A stretch of DNA of 64,000 nucleotides from Vibrio tubiashii (GTDB lineage Bacteria > Pseudomonadota > Gammaproteobacteria > Enterobacterales > Vibrionaceae), in assembly GCF_028551255.1 (NCBI RefSeq), contig NZ_CP117029.1, forward strand, positions 1,798,001 through 1,862,000, given 5' to 3'. Under the pieces are notes generated by a model, which saw nothing but the letters and a program-made list of their open reading frames with translations, made no database searches and was not told the origin of the DNA. Position 1 is the stretch's first letter. The number at the start of each line of letters is the position of its first letter. The translations under genes and the position numbers were made by a program. Shown here piece after piece: positions 1-7,963 of the stretch.

Positions 1-1571
1 TTGAATTTTTCATCTAGCGACGCCTTCACCTTATCGTAGTTCCAACGTCCAACATCTCGCCTTAATCTTTTAACTGGTTTTACTTCTAGGAGCGGTAACA
101 AATATCTATCCTGTGTCTGACCACCGACAGTGTCATAAGCTATCGTAGACTGGTAGCCACCTCCAAGATCAGAGTGCGCTCCGGGGACGACATATTCTTT
201 GAACTTACAGCTTGTATTTACCTTGTTTAGGCAAAAGTTATATCTATATTCGGTCTTCTTATGCGCTGTAAGATGGACGACGTTTTCAATGCGACTCGGC
301 TCTAACCAAAGCCTTACGTCACCGTTATCATCGTTATGAGGAGTAAAATCGCCGCTAAATGGGTCAAAAATAGCAGCAACAGTGTCAAAAACACCAACAA
401 ACTTTATACAACACGATTCGTTGCTATCCCAATCATAACCCGATTTCAAAGCAATTGAATTGGACTTACATGCCTCAGTAAACTTAGTTGCGAATAGGCC
501 TTTTTCACCATCTATTATGACATTTGTAAAATGCCTTGCCGCTGCTGCACCTCTACTAAACCCAAAGACATCGAGTTCCAATTTGGATATACCATCAGCC
601 ATAGCTTCCACATAAGCACGAGATTGACGAATCTGATTGAGGTTATCGCACAGTGCACTTATTCCAGTCTCAACTTTTGCTACTACACCATAATCACCTG
701 TTCCGAATGCTTGCCCTGGAACTACGGACTCATCTGCTGGCTTAGTATTATCAACGTCATTGCCTGTACCAATACCTGTAACGTATTCGGGATGAACAAA
801 TGTTCGGCTTTCTTCCAAGTATTCGTCCCTCAAATACAAATCATGTAGTTTCTGGATGTTCGTCAGCTCGTTGGCAGCACTTCCATCGACTGCAAAATCT
901 TCTTCCCAAAAGAAATGAAACTTCTCATCTTCTGGAAACTTGAACATATCGCTAGGCCACTCGGTCACAGCCTTATGTTTATTAGCCGCATGTTTGTTGC
1001 GCCATTTCGTATAATACTTATCTAACTGGCTCTTACCCCATTGAGCGCTGTAAGTATTATTGCCTGTCCCATCAAAAAACATCCCTACGCGTAGAGTAAT
1101 AAAATTGAAGCCTTTTACTTTAAGTACATAACTCTTATCTGCGACGAGTTTAAATGTATCGGCTTTTCCTTGTTGGTGGCGTGTAGGTAATGCTTGATCT
1201 TCGGTTAGTTCAGTTAGATCCCCTGCTGTAACCTCAAAGAAAGTGGGTTTGGAATTTTTATGTCCTTGATATTCATTGGCAAAGTCTTTAGTAGGATTAC
1301 CTTCAGAGTTTGGCTTGCGCTCGTTCCCTTGAGATTCGATTAACCAAGACTTACTGTCTAGCTTCAGCGTGACTTCACCTGGACAGATATCTTCTACAAG
1401 GATTGGGGAATCACCCAAAGTAATGGGGTACTCATTGCAAGCTCCATCAATGAGAACACCACTAACGCCTTGGAACGGTTTATTAAATTCATCCCTTACT
1501 TGTACTTCAATCCAGTGTGTTTTCTTCTCACATGGAGTGCAATAAGGGCTAGCTCCGGTGGCGCTGCTCAT
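1..1571 (-). CDS. T6SS Tle1-type phospholipase effector (DUF2235-like), C-terminus outside window
   Basis: Reading from an ATG at 1571, 523 codons run to the left edge without a stop, so the C-terminus is missing. The catalytic core matches the Tle1/DUF2235 alpha/beta-hydrolase family: nucleophile motif GFSRG with Ser339, a VFDTVA stretch with Asp396, and a GAHSDLGGGY stretch with His466, giving a Ser-Asp-His triad. Such effectors cleave membrane phospholipids of rival cells. The first ~110 residues form a separate region with a CTPCE start and a beta-sandwich-like pattern (VQVRDEFNKPF..GVLIDG), which I infer helps loading. The start overlaps the stop of the DUF4123 gene (ATGA), so the two are translationally coupled. 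The immunity gene expected downstream lies outside the window. Family call is firm; substrate specificity is inferred. Confidence 0.88.
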   Translation of the reverse strand, partial: MSSATGASPYCTPCEKKTHWIEVQVRDEFNKPFQGVSGVLIDGACNEYPITLGDSPILVEDICPGEVTLKLDSKSWLIESQGNERKPNSEGNPTKDFANEYQGHKNSKPTFFEVTAGDLTELTEDQALPTRHQQGKADTFKLVADKSYVLKVKGFNFITLRVGMFFDGTGNNTYSAQWGKSQLDKYYTKWRNKHAANKHKAVTEWPSDMFKFPEDEKFHFFWEEDFAVDGSAANELTNIQKLHDLYLRDEYLEESRTFVHPEYVTGIGTGNDVDNTKPADESVVPGQAFGTGDYGVVAKVETGISALCDNLNQIRQSRAYVEAMADGISKLELDVFGFSRGAAAARHFTNVIIDGEKGLFATKFTEACKSNSIALKSGYDWDSNESCCIKFVGVFDTVAAIFDPFSGDFTPHNDDNGDVRLWLEPSRIENVVHLTAHKKTEYRYNFCLNKVNTSCKFKEYVVPGAHSDLGGGYQSTIAYDTVGGQTQDRYLLPLLEVKPVKRLRRDVGRWNYDKVKASLDEKF

Positions 1572-2353
1572 ACCCAACTCTCCTTAATGGCTTCTAGCTC
1601 TTTTAGTTCTTCAAATGTTAAGTGGAAAGGAATAGAAAACTCTGAAATGTGAGTACCTGTAATTTTGGCCAGTTCAACCATTGCACCGTACTCTAACTTT
1701 TCAATTTTAAAGCCAACATCTATCCCTTTTTGTAGTGCTCCGACTAGGACGACTGATGGCGTATCTAGCTTTTCCATTAGTTGTGGAAACAGCTCCCACC
1801 ATCTTCTTTCTATCGCATGGGCATGAGCTTTAATGTTGTATAGCTCAGCTAGATGATGAGGCTGTATTTTCCACCAAGCTTCGCTTTGTGGCTTAAAGTC
1901 TGGTTTAGGTGTATTTGAAAACACTCTAATTTCATCGTCAAAAAAGGCAATTTCACTGATATTTCCCATAAAACTTGCCAACTCTCCCTCGTCCATAGCT
2001 TTAAGCATTGGTAGGACAATTTTTGAGTCGTAAAAACGAAATAGAACTTCTTCACCTTCGAGAGATGCCGTGAGCAAACTTTGTAGATGTTCTACAACTT
2101 CCTCGAATTCATGTTCACTTCGAATGCCGATACCTCTATTAAGTGTTTCGTCTTGTAGTAACAATACTTCTTCTGTCACAGGGATAAGCCAAGGTGATAA
2201 ATCTTTAACAGAACTAAACATCTCGCCTTCAAAAAGAGGCCTCGAATCTTCAAAACCAAACCCGAACTCTTTTACGGCTTCTGTGTGGGTTTTACTATCA
2301 GCTAACCAGAACGCCGCCCCTTTACCTTGAGTAATAAACCATTCCTTCAACAT
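1568..2353 (-). CDS. DUF4123 domain T6SS effector adaptor (Tap/TEC type)
   Basis: A 261-residue soluble protein with the DUF4123 pattern: an N-terminal half with aromatic and acidic motifs (SPWLIPV, FRFYDSKIVLPML, FFDDEIRVF) and a C-terminal helical lobe (WWELFPQLM). DUF4123 proteins are chaperone-adaptors that load a specific effector onto the VgrG spike tip. A longer reading frame begins at a TTG inside vgrG, but the ATG at 2353 forms a TGATG overlap with the vgrG stop, so I chose that start. It sits between vgrG and the lipase with overlaps on both sides, so the three genes form one translational unit. It most probably delivers the downstream lipase; this is inferred from position. Confidence 0.85.
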   Translation of the reverse strand: MLKEWFITQGKGAAFWLADSKTHTEAVKEFGFGFEDSRPLFEGEMFSSVKDLSPWLIPVTEEVLLLQDETLNRGIGIRSEHEFEEVVEHLQSLLTASLEGEEVLFRFYDSKIVLPMLKAMDEGELASFMGNISEIAFFDDEIRVFSNTPKPDFKPQSEAWWKIQPHHLAELYNIKAHAHAIERRWWELFPQLMEKLDTPSVVLVGALQKGIDVGFKIEKLEYGAMVELAKITGTHISEFSIPFHLTFEELKELEAIKESWV

Positions 2354-4398
2354 CAGGCATCTCCTGCCAAGGGACAAGGTTTGACTGCAGGGACATTGGC
2401 TTCTTCTGCTTTCAGTAGCGCTTGGTAACTAACAGCTTTTGATACCTCAGGTGCTTGAGGAGACTCTACATCTTTTGGTAATTCAGCAAGCTGCCCTGCG
2501 TAGTCGCTGCCCCTGCCCGCACTACCGCCGCCATTTAGATTTATGGCAGGGCCAACGAGGTGAACACCACCTCCATCAACTTTGACGAAACTTCCGCCAG
2601 CTTTTAGGGTGATTTCAGCTCCTGCTTCGACCACTATTTTCGCGCCACTTTTCAAGGTAATTTCGCGCCCTGCATCTGCACTGAAAAGTGTACCGATTTG
2701 TTGCTGTGAACTACTTTCAACAACTTCGCTCGTCGTACCCTTTATCTGGGTTCGACTTTCTCCTTCGATCGTAGAATGGGCACTACCTAAAACCTGTTTG
2801 AATCGATTATTTTCAACTATCGAGTGCTGGTCATGGCGGATATGAGTCGTAGAATCATTTTTTACTTCAGCATTGAAATCTTTTTGTGCGTGCAAATAGA
2901 TCTGTTCTTTATCTACTTGATCTTCAAAACTCAACTCGTTGAAACCTGAGCCCTGATAGGATTCGCTGCGTATTACTGTTTTGGTTTTGTTTTCAGGAAG
3001 CGAGTACGGCAGTGTATTATTCGCATTGTAGGAACGACCAGTCACAATTGGTTGGTCTGGATCACCGTTTAGGAAAGAGACAATCACTTCTTGCCCTACT
3101 CTCGGTAGCGCCATCATTCCGTACTGCGAACCCGCCCACCCTTGAGAAACCCTTACCCAACAAGAGCTGTGCTCGTCTCCGCTAGAATACCGATCCCATG
3201 GAAAATGTAGCTTAACCCTACCATGTTCATCACAGTAGATTTCTTCGCCTTTAGGTCCTACTACGGTTGCAATTGAAGAACCGTCGACAGTTGGTTTGTT
3301 TTGAGGTTTTGATTGCCAAGTGCATTTAGCGGGAACGAGGACAAGTTCATTGTGATAGGTAGTCGCACCATTGCCTCCCTCTTCTTCTAAAGCTTGAGGC
3401 TGGGTACCACGTATTTTGATGGAAATGACCTGCCAGTCCTTTGTTATTTCATCATCAATGTGCTCTTCTATCGAGAAACACAATCCGGCTTGTAGAGCTA
3501 TTGCATTGGATTTCGCGGTTGCGAAATGCGCATTTCGGCGCAAATAATCCATCCTTGTCTGACTAATCAGTTCACCCACTACATCTTCTTTGTAGCGCCC
3601 AGGAGAATCAAAATACTCATAGTGTTCAGTGTTTTGGTACTCTTGTTCTACCCCTAACTTCTTTTGCACCAATCGATATGAAGGTTTTTTAAAGCTGTAA
3701 TCGCTAAGCTCAACTCGACTCACTTCTACGCGTTTAGTTTCTAGCAAGCTTGATATACACGGCTCATCATTCGCTCCACCTGCTAAAGCGTTGTAAGGCA
3801 ATGCAGTTTCCAGTTTTAGTAGAGATTCATTCGTATCTGAGAAAACTACTGTGTGCTTACCTTGCTCATGGTAGAAGCTATAAATAATCCCTTCTTCTGC
3901 TAGTAATCGATTGATAAACGCAAGGTCTGTTTCACGATATTGCACGCAAAACTCACGTTGCTGATACTGATTCTTTAGCGAAAATGAGTAGTCATTGATA
4001 CCCATTTCCTGAAGAAGGATAGAGACGATCTCAGGGCAAGTTTGATGTTGGAAAATTCGGCTGTTGTGCCTTAGCGATAGGCGTTCTAATGATGGGACAA
4101 GAGTTAAAGAGTAGAACGTATGGTGATGACCTGTATCTCCTGCCGTAAACTCTCTTACCACACCATGTAAAATTCGCTCCAACACACCATTACGAAAGAA
4201 CTTTAACTGCACATTTTTGTCGACGATGTCATCTTCACTAAGATCATGACGACGACTAGCAAGATTAATCTCATAACGGTAGCCGATACACAACTCTTGG
4301 TCATCAGATGAAAGCGATTCGCAACCGTTAAATTCGTGGACGACTAGAGACTCATCTTCAAGCCCGTCAATCTCAATTAGGTAGTTCAGTGTTGGCAT
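2353..4398 (-). CDS. vgrG: Type VI secretion spike protein VgrG
   Basis: 681 residues. The N-terminal gp27-like base (GDTGHHHTFYSLTLVPSLERL, FCVQYRETDLAFINRLLAEEG) is followed by the gp5-like OB fold (DEHGRVKLHFPWDR, SSCWVRVSQGWAGSQYG, FLNGDPDQPIVTGRSYN) and a beta-helix needle with repeated hydrophobic/Gly units (GAKIVVEAGAEITLKAGGSFV). The needle ends in GGGSAGRGSDY, and then a ~60-residue Pro/Glu/Ala-rich tail with no recognisable enzymatic domain. It is therefore a structural VgrG carrying its toxin through the adaptor encoded next. The base and needle are closely similar to the VgrG at 52158-54251, but the tails differ. A sigma-54 type promoter lies 60 bp upstream. Confidence 0.95.
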   Translation of the reverse strand: MPTLNYLIEIDGLEDESLVVHEFNGCESLSSDDQELCIGYRYEINLASRRHDLSEDDIVDKNVQLKFFRNGVLERILHGVVREFTAGDTGHHHTFYSLTLVPSLERLSLRHNSRIFQHQTCPEIVSILLQEMGINDYSFSLKNQYQQREFCVQYRETDLAFINRLLAEEGIIYSFYHEQGKHTVVFSDTNESLLKLETALPYNALAGGANDEPCISSLLETKRVEVSRVELSDYSFKKPSYRLVQKKLGVEQEYQNTEHYEYFDSPGRYKEDVVGELISQTRMDYLRRNAHFATAKSNAIALQAGLCFSIEEHIDDEITKDWQVISIKIRGTQPQALEEEGGNGATTYHNELVLVPAKCTWQSKPQNKPTVDGSSIATVVGPKGEEIYCDEHGRVKLHFPWDRYSSGDEHSSCWVRVSQGWAGSQYGMMALPRVGQEVIVSFLNGDPDQPIVTGRSYNANNTLPYSLPENKTKTVIRSESYQGSGFNELSFEDQVDKEQIYLHAQKDFNAEVKNDSTTHIRHDQHSIVENNRFKQVLGSAHSTIEGESRTQIKGTTSEVVESSSQQQIGTLFSADAGREITLKSGAKIVVEAGAEITLKAGGSFVKVDGGGVHLVGPAINLNGGGSAGRGSDYAGQLAELPKDVESPQAPEVSKAVSYQALLKAEEANVPAVKPCPLAGDA

Positions 4399-4457
4399 TT
4401 CGCTTCCTTTGCTTAACTCGCAGACTCTTGAGTTTATTTCGTGAATCTACGCGTTAT

Positions 4458-4473
4458 CGCAAAGTTAATGCCA
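4458..4473 (-). promoter_or_regulatory. Sigma-54 (RpoN) promoter of the first vgrG module
   Basis: The minus strand reads TGGCATTAACTTTGCG. It keeps the invariant GG and GC separated by exactly 10 bp and matches TGGCA and TTGC of the sigma-54 consensus. It lies 60 bp upstream of the vgrG ATG. The equivalent place before the second vgrG holds TGGTATTAAGTTTGCT. Confidence 0.75.
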
Positions 4474-4523
4474 AGACTTTTCTACCTATAACCCCTATGT
4501 TTATTGAATCGAGCTAACACCAC

Positions 4524-4541
4524 CAAGCAAACTTTTGCTCA
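4524..4541. promoter_or_regulatory. Palindromic upstream activator site, copy 1
   Basis: The minus strand reads TGAGCAAAAGTTTGCTTG, containing the perfect inverted repeat AGCAAA-AG-TTTGCT. Its centre is about 67 bp upstream of the centre of the sigma-54 promoter, the usual place for an enhancer-binding protein. A nearly identical 18-mer occurs before the other vgrG at 54393-54410. Binding by VasH is an inference. Confidence 0.6.
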
Positions 4542-4573
4542 TAATTAGGCAGCATTTTACTTGTAGGCAATAA

Positions 4574-5866
4574 TTATATTTCTGACCGAGAAGCTAACTC
4601 ACTCTTAATAACCAGTACTCGACCATCGGTGTAATAATCATGCTCGCCATCTAAAATGGTCGGTGGGTGATAGGCGGCCATATCTATAGATACATTAGCT
4701 GTCGCACTTATGACTTGTTCAGCAAACTTGTCTCGCTCAAGGTCAACATTAGGGTCGATGCTATGCAGAATCGTCACAATACCTGAATATGGTGTTATCT
4801 GAAGACCATCATCGTAGCTTAGCGCCCCTACCCATAGGTTTTGGTTTGTGTTTGAATCCACACCAGCTTGCCACCAACGGATATGACTGCGTTTTAATAA
4901 ATTGCCCGGTAGCTGAAATGCTAACTCTTGCGGCACACCATTCCAGAACAGATCTGAAACTGGTGGAGTATTCAGCTTAAGCAGTTCAACGTAGTCACTT
5001 ATCTCTAGATCATTTCTAGAGAAAGTTTTGTTCTCAATCCAACCTAACTCCGCCATTAAGGTCCGCGGGTCTTCACCAACATACGCAACGTTGATAACCT
5101 GAGCATCAAATACGGCTGATTTCCCCGGATACGCCTTGAGAGGCAGCTCGCTTATTGTTACCAACTCATTCCCCGCTTTCTGTTCAGACACACCCTCTTT
5201 AGTCGTAAAGTCATCAGAATAGAAAAAGAAGTGGGCATAGTTAGCGTACAATACCGATGCCAACAAGAGCGCAGTGAACTTGGTAAACATTAAACGCCAA
5301 CGCAGTTTTCTACCGATAAGATAGAAGCCGACACTCGAACCAACAGCGATTAAGATAGCCTTGTGTTCAACTAAAAAAACTTTAGCTTCGTTGAGTATTG
5401 GGAAGTTATCTATTCCATAACCAAGTAAATAGCCCCAAGCAACAAACTGACCAACGCCAAGAAACAAACCAATGGTAGAATACAGGCTAAATCGTGCCCA
5501 ACTGATTTTTTGCGAGCCTGCAATAAACGGCACAACCCAAGCGATGGGCCCAAGCAGACGCGCAAACGCCAGCACATAGTTACCTTTTTTGGCCATCAAG
5601 TGTCGACACCTTGCAATTGGACGACGTGTTTTAGATTGACAGCGAATCAGTTTTCTCTGGGCGGGATTACCTAGCCTTCGCCCGATAAAGTAGCTCACTT
5701 GATCGCCGATAAAACCACCGAGTAAAACCGCTATCACTCCGGTAATGATGCCTTGCTGGAGTTGATAGCCCGCAGCGAACAAGAACGGCTCGCCCGGTAC
5801 AAACAAGTTGGGGCCAATCAACGCATCTAGCAAGGCCCCGACAAATAAGCTGAATCCTTCAAACAT
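4574..5866 (-). CDS. DedA-family membrane protein with C-terminal LssY_C-like domain
   Basis: 430 residues in two parts. Residues ~1-200 are a DedA/VTT membrane domain (GEPFLFAAGYQLQQG, GGFIGDQVSYFIGRRLG, FARLLGPIAWVVPFIAGS) with several membrane segments. DedA proteins are linked to lipid carrier or phospholipid flipping and envelope homeostasis. After a further membrane helix near 195-212, the C-terminal ~215 residues look like the LssY C-terminal domain (ELGWIENKTFSRND, SHIRWWQAG, ALSYDDGLQ, HSIDPNVDLERD), of unknown biochemical role. It is 14 bp downstream of the GT2 gene on the same strand, suggesting a small envelope operon. Domain call for the C-terminus is from memory of the family pattern. 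Confidence 0.8.
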   Translation of the reverse strand: MFEGFSLFVGALLDALIGPNLFVPGEPFLFAAGYQLQQGIITGVIAVLLGGFIGDQVSYFIGRRLGNPAQRKLIRCQSKTRRPIARCRHLMAKKGNYVLAFARLLGPIAWVVPFIAGSQKISWARFSLYSTIGLFLGVGQFVAWGYLLGYGIDNFPILNEAKVFLVEHKAILIAVGSSVGFYLIGRKLRWRLMFTKFTALLLASVLYANYAHFFFYSDDFTTKEGVSEQKAGNELVTISELPLKAYPGKSAVFDAQVINVAYVGEDPRTLMAELGWIENKTFSRNDLEISDYVELLKLNTPPVSDLFWNGVPQELAFQLPGNLLKRSHIRWWQAGVDSNTNQNLWVGALSYDDGLQITPYSGIVTILHSIDPNVDLERDKFAEQVISATANVSIDMAAYHPPTILDGEHDYYTDGRVLVIKSELASRSEI

Positions 5867-5880
5867 ATTGGGTTACTCGG

Positions 5881-6612
5881 TTATTGCTGCTCTTTGTAGT
5901 GACCGAACTTGTATTCCATTTCGTTGTTACGCATTTCGCCAAAGAAGAAACGTCGCACGTTTGCTTTAAGATAGGTTGCCCCCATTTTGAAAGCACCGTC
6001 TTCATCTAAGCGTCTTGGGTCAAAGCCAAAAGTCAGCGGCAAGAAGCGGAATCGCCATGTTTTGCTCGCTCGTTTCACATAGTCGCAATCTTCACAAAGG
6101 ACGATTTGTTCATCGAAACCGTTCAGTTGCTGATGTACGCGCTTGGTCGAGAAAATGCACGCACCTACCGCGGTAGGAAAAACAAACTGAGTGACGAATA
6201 AACCCAAGTTGAACATGCCGTAGCCAAGCTTATGTACTAGTGCGAGATCTTTTGCACCCATATATACGCCCGCCACTTCAAGTTGTTTTTCTTCTAACTG
6301 GCTTAATGCGTTAGCAAGAAAGTTTGGTGATAATTGAACATCGGCATCAAGGAATAATAGACGCTCGTGCTTCGCAAGGTTTGCTCCGGTATTGCGGCCT
6401 AAGCTGACACCTCTTGTTTCCATTTTATGGATAGTAAGGGCTGGCAGTGATGCCTCATACGCGGCGGCAACATCGCGCGTTGCATCATCACTGTTTGAAT
6501 CGACAAGGATCACTTCAAACTCTTTGTGAGTCTGCTTACTAAGATCTTCCATTAATCGACCGATACGCTTCTCTTCGTTTAGCGTAATAACTACAATGCT
6601 TACTGGTCCCAT
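5881..6612 (-). CDS. Family 2 glycosyltransferase
   Basis: 243 residues from the ATG at 6612, which has an AGAGGAAC ribosome binding site 7 bp away. A longer frame starting at 6687 has no such site and adds an unrelated N-terminus. GT-A fold signatures: SIVVITLNEEKRIG at the start, VDSNSDDATRD for the nucleotide-sugar pocket, GRNTGA, the metal-binding DAD in FLDADVQ, and a later ED in LCEDCDYVKRA. A hydrophobic stretch near residues 140-165 (YGMFNLGLFVTQFVFPTAVGACIFS) may touch the membrane. It precedes the DedA gene by 14 bp and is probably cotranscribed with it. Acceptor unknown; a lipid or polysaccharide is likely. Confidence 0.85.
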   Translation of the reverse strand: MGPVSIVVITLNEEKRIGRLMEDLSKQTHKEFEVILVDSNSDDATRDVAAAYEASLPALTIHKMETRGVSLGRNTGANLAKHERLLFLDADVQLSPNFLANALSQLEEKQLEVAGVYMGAKDLALVHKLGYGMFNLGLFVTQFVFPTAVGACIFSTKRVHQQLNGFDEQIVLCEDCDYVKRASKTWRFRFLPLTFGFDPRRLDEDGAFKMGATYLKANVRRFFFGEMRNNEMEYKFGHYKEQQ

Positions 6613-6755
6613 AGTGTGTTCCTCTCTCAATGAATAACGTTGTTTTGTTAACTTGAGATACAGAATAAGGTCGCAAGGCTTAACCAATAGTGAGGTTTCT
6701 ATTCAGATTCGGTTCATACGATTTGAGCGCAATTTGAACCTTGATTTTGACTTGG

Positions 6756-6785
6756 TTGAATCAATCTTAACCGATTGATTATAAT
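6756..6785 (+). promoter_or_regulatory. Sigma-70 promoter of rplY
   Basis: TTGAAT (6756-6761) and TATAAT (6780-6785) are separated by 18 bp. They lie about 170 bp before the rplY start codon, leaving a long transcribed leader. The 345-bp gap between the GT2 gene and rplY holds this promoter and the hairpin at 6895-6924; nothing else was seen there. Confidence 0.7.
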
Positions 6786-6894
6786 TGCCCTTAAAATCGC
6801 CGATTTAGATGATTTTGAGTTGCTAGAAAAACGATTGAGTGATAGTATCCGCGCTCGCTTGAAGAGTTACTACCAATTTCTTTTCAGCGTTTAG

Positions 6895-6924
6895 CACACT
6901 TAACAAGGTCGCATTGTTAGTGTG
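6895..6924 (+). promoter_or_regulatory. Leader hairpin before rplY
   Basis: CACACT-T-AACAA pairs with TTGTT-AGTGTG around a GGTCGCA loop: 11 pairs with one bulged T, ending 33 bases before the rplY ATG. It could be an autoregulatory site of the kind seen in other ribosomal protein genes, but no L25 control of this type is known to me. Confidence 0.45.
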
Positions 6925-6957
6925 AACATGAATATCTTAATTTTTGAGAGTAATACT

Positions 6958-7236
6958 ATGAAATTTGAAGCAGTAGTACGTACTGAACTAGGTAAAGGTG
7001 CGAGCCGCCGCCTACGTCACGCTGGTAAATTCCCTGCAGTTGTATACGGCGGTGAAGAAGCAGCAGTATCTATCGTTCTTAACCACGATGACGTTGTTAA
7101 CCAAATGGACAAGCCTGAGTTCTACGAAGGTATCGTTCTAGTGATCGACGGCGCTGAAGTTAAAGTTAAGCCACAAGACGTTCAACGTCACGCTTACAAG
7201 CCAAAAGTTGAGCACATGGACTTCATCCGCATCTAA
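6958..7236 (+). CDS. rplY: 50S ribosomal protein L25
   Basis: 92 residues, close to the short single-domain enterobacterial L25 (about 94). The start [20 protein letters not shown] and the motifs [22 protein letters not shown] and [22 protein letters not shown] are diagnostic. L25 binds 5S rRNA. The frame is open from 6922, but the ATG at 6958 matches the family start and follows a GAGAG ribosome binding site. Its codons are strongly biased (CGT, GGT, GTT), as in a highly expressed gene. Its terminator, 83 bp downstream, is the integration site of the island. Confidence 0.97.
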   Translation: MKFEAVVRTELGKGASRRLRHAGKFPAVVYGGEEAAVSIVLNHDDVVNQMDKPEFYEGIVLVIDGAEVKVKPQDVQRHAYKPKVEHMDFIRI

Positions 7237-7321
7237 TTCCCTACCAAGGAATTAATTCGGATTAAATCCAACCTTTTGCATAAAGATTATCGGCCTTACC
7301 ATCCGAGACATCTAAAAATTC

Positions 7322-7360
7322 GAAACCCCGATGCTACCAACATCGGGGTTTCACCGTTTT
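7322..7360 (+). terminator. Intrinsic terminator of rplY
   Basis: Perfect 12-bp stem GAAACCCCGATG / CATCGGGGTTTC (7322-7333 with 7341-7352), 7-base loop CTACCAA, then ACCGTTTTT. The loop, 3' arm and T-tract belong to the direct repeat shared with the far end of the island. Confidence 0.9.
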
Positions 7361-7363
7361 TGA
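7334..7363 (+). repeat. attL: left 30-bp direct repeat of the genomic island
   Basis: Starts CTACCAACATCGGGGTTTC and ends in GTTTTTGA. It is identical over 30 bp to 22192-22221, in the same orientation. It covers the loop, 3' arm and T-tract of the rplY terminator, so integration leaves rplY with a complete terminator. Beyond the perfect core both copies continue with similar AGCTC..CAAAAAC sequence. Confidence 0.88.
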
Positions 7364-7469
7364 TAGCTCAAAAACGCTCTCAATTCTCTTCAACTTACTG
7401 AAACTTAGTCACTTTACATGAACCCACAGTAACCACATCATTTTTGGGTGGATTAAGTGTGGACGAATA

Positions 7470-7486
7470 GTGGACTTATACAGTAG
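7470..7486 (+). repeat. Sub-terminal 17-bp repeat, left copy (putative arm-type site)
   Basis: GTGGACTTATACAGTAG, identical to 22039-22055 and in the same orientation, 107 bp inside the left att repeat. Two related GTGGA boxes precede it at 7449 and 7459, so three boxes recur at 10-11 bp steps on one DNA face. This fits binding sites for the integrase N-terminal domain or for excisionase. Confidence 0.6.
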
Positions 7487-7671
7487 TTTCTCTCTCAACT
7501 ATCTTAGACCCATTTTCACCACGACTCAAATCACTGCCCTACTTCCCCTACTTTATTCTTTACTCTAGAACATGTCTGAAAATGCCTCAAAGAGCCTCTA
7601 AACGGTTTCCGAGTAAATCCTACATCAGTGTTATACTTTCGATTAAATCGGTTACTGGTGAGGCTACAGAA

Positions 7672-7955
7672 ATGGATAAGAAGACTTTTACCGAGCAAAA
7701 GGCACTTAAGGAGAAGCCCAACTTTGTATTTGATGATTGAATTGCTAGCATGAAGTTTGAGAGTTACCTCTTATTATCTTTGATTTCGGATTCAGTACCT
7801 TTAATCAAAGTGGGCAGCTCTCTTCTTTTCAAATTGAAGCGTCAGATCTATTCGGAACTAATACACTCTATCAGACCAGAGATAAAGCCCAGCTTGCAAC
7901 GTTTATATTACGGTGCAAACTGAGTTATCAAATAGAACAAGCTCACTTAAGGTGA
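7672..7955 (+). pseudogene. Possible broken small gene
   Basis: An ATG at 7672 with a TGAGG ribosome binding site 8 bp away opens a 22-codon frame (MDKKTFTEQKALKEKPNF..). It stops at 7738-7740. A different frame is then open from 7761 to 7955, with protein-like composition (IIFDFGFSTFNQSGQLSSF, TNTLYQTRDKAQLATF). A third frame encodes 57 residues from 7750 without a ribosome binding site. I read the whole as a frameshifted relic of one gene of unknown function. The rest of the 727-bp stretch between rplY and 7964 holds only the att repeats and AT-rich sequence. Confidence 0.3.
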
Positions 7956-7963
7956 TTAATGTT

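Noticed and set aside
531..848. 105-codon plus-strand frame
   Set aside because: It lies antisense to the lipase gene, which has complete catalytic motifs in its own frame.
7334..7363. tRNA or tmRNA 3' end as the island target
   Set aside because: The repeat has no tRNA-like fold; it is clearly the rplY terminator.
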